Below, in pieces: positions 20,157 to 25,653 of a DNA stretch of 25,653 nt. The stretch comes from Funneliformis mosseae (taxonomy: Eukaryota; Glomeromycota; Glomeromycetes; Glomerales; Glomeraceae): assembly GCA_910592005.1 (NCBI GenBank), contig CAJVPP010000837.1:1-25653 (forward strand), written 5' to 3'. Below the pieces are notes generated by a model. That model had not been told where the DNA came from and searched no databases. It worked only from the letters and a program-made list of their open reading frames with translations. Position 1 is the stretch's first letter; every line of letters starts with the position of its first letter. Position numbers and translations under genes: made by a program.

Positions 20157-23100
20157 GATTTTATTTTTTGAATATTATTCACAAGAATCTTTATATTTCT
20201 CATAAAATTCTACTAATAACTTTCAAGTTAATTCTTATAATAATGAAAGTTTATATAATTCAAATGTAATATCAAATTCTAATTTACATTTTTCACAAAT
20301 TAACCAAAAATTATCAAACTTAAATATTAATTTATTACCTTATAAAAACTATCTCAACATTTACGTAAACTTTACATATACTTTTAAAATACAATTTTAT
20401 ATTAACACATTTGCTTACCTTATACATATTATACAAAATTACTATATTCTACTAAAGCTAAATAGATTCTATATAATAAAAACTATATATACCCACTTAA
20501 AATAAACTTTTACCATATTAATGTATATATAAAAGATAATGATTCATCATGTATTGTATATATATGTAAAAGTTGTAAAAATAATAAAAAGATTTATCTA
20601 TGCCTATAACTTTATTCTATACCTAAAATAATTGAAGCTATACTAATTACTCAAAGACAATTTCTTTTTCCAGTATTCTTATACTATTCTCTTGATAAAA
20701 ATCTAAATGCAAATAAAGATACAGAATATCATACTTTAGTAGGAAATATAGAATTTTCAAAAAATATACATGTATTAAAATTATACTCTGGAATATTAAA
20801 AGCATTTTTAATTAATCCAAAAAATTATAATAACAATGAAAATTTCTCGTGACTTACTCCAGAATTATATGCTACCGCAAATTGGCTTAAACAATATAAT
20901 AGATATTTAAAATCTTTTACTAGATTACTTTTAACATCATCCTTTCTTATAGAAACATATTTGAATCTATTTCCTACAACAGCTCATTTATCTTCTAATA
21001 CAAATATTCCATCTTTTTAAGAAGGAGATATTATTTTATCATCAAAAAATTTTCCAACAGAAATACATAATGAAAATTTTATTACACTTATCTAATAGCT
21101 GGTTTTGTATAAACATCAACAACAATATTACTACTTTCTTTTGATAATCCAAATCTTAAACTATTATTATTTTCAAATCTATTTCATGATGAAAATGGTC
21201 ACTTTTCTGATCAAAATGTAATCACTTCTGAAGATGATTCAATAAAAATAGAAACATACAGAAAATATATAAAATATCATCTATTAAGTATTAATTCAAG
21301 ATTTTATTTACATTCTTACTTGATCATACTACTCATACTTAAGATTAGAAAAGCTACAAAATTATCAAAATATAATGCATCTTTAGAGTCAAAAAGAATC
21401 AGATAAAATATATTATCTATCAATAGCTTTTGAACTTATTTTATATAGTATATATTCAGAAAAATATATGATTGATAAAATAAAAATAACTATATTATTA
21501 TTATTTATACGAATAGAAGATACATATTTTAATAAAAAACTTTTACATGTAAATGCTATAATAAAAGAATATAAATTACCATCACTTTTTATAACCTTAA
21601 TAGCAGCAGAATCTAAATAGACTTATTTAATAAAAATATTAAAATCAACAAATAATAAAAATACAATACTGACAAATAGACCATTAGATATAACTCTACA
21701 TTTTATACATTGCAAAAAAGAAATTTGGAATCATATTTGTAAAAATCCTGTAAATAGCAATTGGAATCATCTTAATCATTTTTTGAATATGTAGAATTTC
21801 AAAATAGAGAAGCATCACATACTCATTCAATACTTTGGGTTAAAAAAAGTATAACAGAAATAATATCAGAAAATCTAATTAGATCTGATTTATCAGGTCA
21901 AAACTTTGAATCAGAACTTTAGCAATTAGTATTAACATATTAAATTCATACATATAATTCTAAAAAGTGTGGCAGACTGACATCTCCAGATCAAACATAT
22001 AAAAAAAACTTTTCTCTACCATATTCTTCAAATACGTATTATAATACTAAAGAATTTAGATATATATATCAATGTATAACTGAAAAGGATTAATAGGTAG
22101 TTCCTTACCATTCACCTACACTTTTATTATAAAATGCTCATATGAATATACAATATGTGAGTACTAAAAATCTTGGTAAATATTTAATCAAATATGTTGT
22201 CAAATCAGAATCTTCATATATATTTAATATATCAGAAAATAATAAGTATTACGAGCATATAATTGCTCAATAATTAAGCTCAATGGTGTGTATATTTTTA
22301 TTACTTAGTAAAACAATATGCAAATCATTAGTAAAAGTAAAATACCAACCTACTGAACTACTAATAACTCGTTCACGTATAATAAGACCAATATCAATAA
22401 TATTAGAAGATAATAATGATCCATATTGGAAAGACACAATTGAAAAATACTTTGCACATTCACATGATAAACTATTTGATAATATAACTTATTCTAATTA
22501 TTTTAAAAATTATATATTATCAATCAAAAAACCTTTAAATAATGAAATTTACAAAGAAGATTTAAACTATTGTATTGTTAAGAGAACATCTCCATAAATT
22601 ATACATTATAGACAACTTAAAATTCAGAATAGAGAACTATATTTTTATCAACAATTACTTCTTATAATACTTTGTAGATCAGAAGATGAATTACTTGATA
22701 ATTTTACATCTTATCAAGAAAAATATTTTAATTATATTCAGATTTTCAGAATTCAATTCAAAATTCAATAAATATAATAGTAGGAGAAAATAGATATTCT
22801 TACAAAATCAATTTAACACAATCATAACTAATATATTAAAAAATTTTGAAAGTAAAATCACTCTACAAATATCAAAATTCTTATCAAATAATTAGATAAT
22901 TTAAAATTAATATCATCAACATTTTTGTCAAATGTAATGTTAAATCTACCAGAAGAATAATACATTGTATATAATACAATATATCTACTCTTAGACTATA
23001 TCACAATCTAAAAATATCTATTTTCTTTATTACAGAATCCAGTGGAACTGAAAAATCATATTTAACAAAATTAATTATTGTTTGCATAAAAATAGAAAGA

Positions 23101-24251
23101 AAAACTTATCCTTTAATAGCATCAACAGGGATAGCTGCACAAAATGTTGAAGGATTTACTATTCATTCTATACTTAGAATAGTACAAACAGAATTAGGCT
23201 ATCAATTATTAGCTTTTTATAATCTTGAATTTAAAAATAAATTTACAGAAAATTCAAGTATTAATTATAGATGAAATACCAATAGTTTCTGCTTTATTAT
23301 TTAATTTAATTTTTGATTTATTTGCTAGAATTCACAATTTTAATATAGTATTTGAAGGTATCTGTGTAAAAGTTGCAGGTGATTTGATACAATTTTTACC
23401 AGTAAGTAGTAAAGCTGTATTTTATTCATCAGTATGGCAATTATTTCATTCTTTATTTTTGTATAAATCTCAAAGATATAATGAAGATAATAAATTTTAT
23501 AAAATGTTAAAAGAAATTAGATTTAGAAAAATATTAAATGCAACCTAGACAAAACTATAGAGAAGCTACAAATTATAATAATAATCAATCTTCAGATTCA
23601 TTATTAATAACAACATATATTGTTGGATATTGTGAAATATTAAAATAAATTAATAACACAATTTGCAACATAATTCCAATTAATAATGAAAAATATTTAT
23701 TAACTAAAGCTAAAGATTTTATAGAAGGTAAACAAGTATCACCAGAACTTATTCAAATAAAATTTGAAATAAAAACAAATATGCCACCAACAGTTAGACT
23801 TCAATAAGGTACACAAGTTATATATCTAAATAATTTATTAATAAAAGAAGATATATGCAATAGAACTATCAGTATAATCACTGATATAAATAAATAACAA
23901 CTAAGTATACAAATAGCATTTTATATACATAGTACAATTATTCAAAGATGAATTACAAGAGAAATATTCTACTTTTATTTAGAGGTTTACATACATCTAG
24001 AATATAATTTTATTATAAAACTTATTTTTGTTAACAGTTTATAAAACACAGGGTCTTACCTTACATTCCATTTCAATAGATCTTAGCTAATTATTTACAT
24101 CTGATCAAGTATATACAACAATCAGCAAATGTTTAAAATAGCAACTTGTTCAAATAATAAATTTAATAAAAATTTATTTATAGTAGATCTAAATGTAATT
24201 AAAGAATATTCTCGTCTAAAATAAAAAGCATCACAGCCACTTTCAATTTAA
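20157..24251 (+). pseudogene. Helitron Rep-Pif1 helicase, inactivated by many stops and frameshifts
   Basis: Order of recognisable blocks: N-terminal Rep region (IPKIIEAILITQRQFLFPVF near 20620; LTPELYATANWLKQYNRYLK near 20855); Rep core with EFQNREASHTHSILWVK (HUH motif as His-Thr-His at 21818-21826); CGRLTSPDQTY, VVPYHSPTLLL and the tyrosine motif KYLIKYVVK (22178-22204). The linker RELYFYQQLLLIILCRSEDE follows, then helicase: Walker A as ESSGTEKS (23035-23058, Glu where GKS-type Gly is expected), STGIAAQNVEGFTIHSIL, Walker B LIIDEI (23261-23278), VAGDLIQFLPV, VRLxxGTQVIYLNN, YKTQGLTLHSISIDLS and QVYTTISKC. The C-terminus VDLNVIKEYSRL..KASQPLSI ends at TAA 24249. Typical lesions are TGA 20850, TAG 23546, TAG 23558, TAA 24088 and TAA 24222, plus a frame change shortly before Walker B. 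The start is uncertain. It cannot encode an active protein under the standard code. Confidence 0.85.
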
Positions 24252-24767
24252 TAAAATATCATAATATATACATATATAATACATATTCTAGTAAATTTAA
24301 TAAAGATACTTATAATATTAAATAAATATATATATTACTTTTAAATATTAAAAATTAAGGTCGACTGCTGGCTGGTCATGAATAAAAATCTAGTTTCATT
24401 AATAAAAAGTTTATATATAAATATTATACCATCTGATTGGTTAATCTTTAAGAAGACAAGATATATAAAGTAAATTTTTAGATTCTGTGACCTGACCGTA
24501 TCAGTTTACGATTTTTTTATAATAAAATTAGCATTTGTTTAAAAGAAAGCTGATTTACATAGATTATCTTTATTTGTGATATAAAAAGAAAACCTCCTGA
24601 TCAAATTTAAAATTTTATTTAAAAATTTAAAAATTTTCTTTGCCAGCCTAATTATATGATAATAACAATTCATTTCAAATTTATTTTAACTCTATTAAAA
24701 TGTCTATTATACATGTAAAATAAGTTATAATTCTAAAATTTTGAAGGATGAGAAAGGTTTACCTATT
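24252..24767. other. AT-rich flank between Helitron and hAT-like MITE
   Basis: No ORF or motif is supported. The 3' end of the Helitron probably lies here; I could not identify a convincing terminal hairpin followed by CTRR. The left copy of the target duplication of the next element (TACCTATT) is at 24760-24767. Confidence 0.4.
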
Positions 24768-25056
24768 TAAAGGTTAGAACTAGTTAATTTTAACTAGTTA
24801 ATTAACCAGTTAAAATGGTTAACATGTCAACTGATTAAAGATTTTTTTAACTGATTAAAATAGATAAATTTAAATCTGACCAAAATTTAATTTTTAACTA
24901 AAATTAAAATTTTTATGATTGATAAAATATTGTTTTAATTTTAACCAAATTTATAATACAGGCTAAAGTTAATTTTAACCAGTTAATTAACTGTTTAATA
25001 AATATTTTAACCAGTTATTAACTAGTTAAAGAATTTTTAGCCAGTTCCAACCTCTA
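24768..25056. mobile_element. hAT-like MITE, 289 bp, perfect 8-bp target duplication
   Basis: TACCTATT occurs directly before the element (24760-24767) and directly after it (25057-25064). The left end starts TAAAGGTTAGAACTAGTTAA and the reverse complement of the right end starts TAGAGGTTGGAACTGGCTAA: 16 of the first 20 positions agree. The inside is made of repeated TTAACCAGTTAA / AACTAGTTAA words and codes for nothing. An 8-bp duplication plus short TIRs beginning TA(A/G)AGGTT is characteristic of hAT-superfamily non-autonomous elements. Confidence 0.85.
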
Positions 25057-25064
25057 TACCTATT

Positions 25065-25653
25065 AAAATATAAAAATATTTTAAAAATATATTGATTCTA
25101 TATTTATCATTTGACTGATTAGAAGCAGATTTTGAAATGAAGTTTAAACTTATCAAAAATATAAGTTGGAGAAAAAATTTCACAATATATTCATTTTGAA
25201 GCTGTAAAAAATTATATATAATAATAATACAATAAAGCTTTAATTTACCAATAAAATTATATATAATAAACTTTTATATATAAATTTTTTTTGTTAAAAT
25301 TTAAAAAAGTAACCTAGCTGAGTAATATAAACTAAAAAATTAAAGTTGTATAGCCTGAAAGAAAATTTTATCATGCATCTGACTGCTTCATCATGATAAG
25401 CTGATGAATCCATCTAAGATATTGCATCTATATTCATCTAAAAGAGCAAAATCATACTTAGTATACAAAATTAAAAAAAGTGATTATTAATATGTATTTT
25501 TTTTATTATTTTATAGTTTATATTATCACTGTGGAATTCTTCAACTCAAGGTGGTCATGTTATCAAGTCTCTACTCAAAATTTCATTATTATTATTAATT
25601 TTTATTTTATTTATTATTATTTTTGACAATTTGTTGATTTTGTGATAATAAAG
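25065..25653. other. AT-rich sequence to the window end, no gene recognised
   Basis: Only low-complexity A/T sequence with short ATCATGATAAGCTGATGA-type words at about 25390-25410. No ORF above chance, no splice-linked coding blocks and no inverted repeats that I can support. Confidence 0.5.

Larger units (their letters stand above)
18766..24251 (+). mobile_element. decayed Helitron (coding core; true ends not found)
   Basis: The span covers the two related pseudogenes below, in Helitron order: accessory ORF, then Rep-helicase. The DNA is extremely AT-rich and full of in-frame stops. Helitrons move by rolling-circle replication, with Rep cutting and joining single strands and the Pif1-type helicase unwinding. 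Diagnostic parts seen are the HUH motif, the YxxxY-type motif and Pif1 motifs. I could not place the 5' TC or the 3' hairpin/CTRR terminus, so the true element extends beyond these coordinates. Confidence 0.8.

Noticed and set aside
18766..24251. Alternative genetic code (UAA/UAG read as Gln) for the Helitron
   Set aside because: Stops at Trp-like sites, a Walker A glycine loss and frame changes point to decay, and the neighbouring genes end normally at TAA. Transition-biased mutation explains it better.
1..25653. tRNA, rRNA or CRISPR features
   Set aside because: No cloverleaf with a matching GGTTCRA arm, no rRNA-like conserved blocks and no regularly spaced identical repeats with unique spacers were seen by eye.

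Overview
This looks like nuclear DNA of a very AT-rich fungus with many introns. The best fit is a Glomeromycotina arbuscular mycorrhizal fungus of the Rhizophagus type. That is an inference from gene style, not a database match: introns are short with clean GT...AG ends, coding exons are AT-biased, there are two tyrosine-kinase-like (TKL) serine/threonine kinases, one carries a Cys-rich N-terminus, there is a propeller-plus-TRP-like channel gene, and a decayed Helitron and several miniature transposons lie among them. No bacterial operon features are visible.

Layout. (1) 1-672, minus strand: 5' part of a TKL kinase gene, cut by the window edge just after the HR of its HRD motif. (2) 673-2924: no gene; a small inverted-repeat element at 2453-2534. 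(3) 2925-6826, minus: an eight-exon gene for a protein of about 1142 residues, with a beta-propeller-like N-terminus and a TRP-like ion-channel C-terminus; one base appears to be missing from an A5 run. (4) 8837-9661, minus: a four-exon SCAMP-family membrane protein. A short divergent ORF of unknown function starts at 9845 on the plus strand. (5) 10080-13328: repeats, comprising two MITE-like inverted-repeat elements, telomere-like repeats, an 8-bp minisatellite and dispersed repeat blocks. (6) 13329-16085, minus: a seven-exon TKL kinase gene of about 747 codons with a Cys-rich N-terminal region; one extra base breaks its frame. (7) 16086-18690: pyrimidine-rich low-complexity DNA, then a six-unit tandem array whose units look like exons on the minus strand. 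(8) 18766-24251, plus: a heavily decayed Helitron with an upstream accessory ORF ending in a basic tail, followed by a Rep (HUH)-Pif1 helicase ORF full of stop codons. (9) 24768-25056: a hAT-like MITE with a perfect 8-bp target duplication.

The host genes do not form a functional unit. They are independent eukaryotic genes: two signalling kinases, a channel and a vesicle-trafficking membrane protein, all on the minus strand. The right half of the window is mainly transposon and repeat territory. All exon boundaries were derived by hand from reading-frame continuity, GT/AG signals and fit to family motifs recalled from memory; nothing was aligned or searched.
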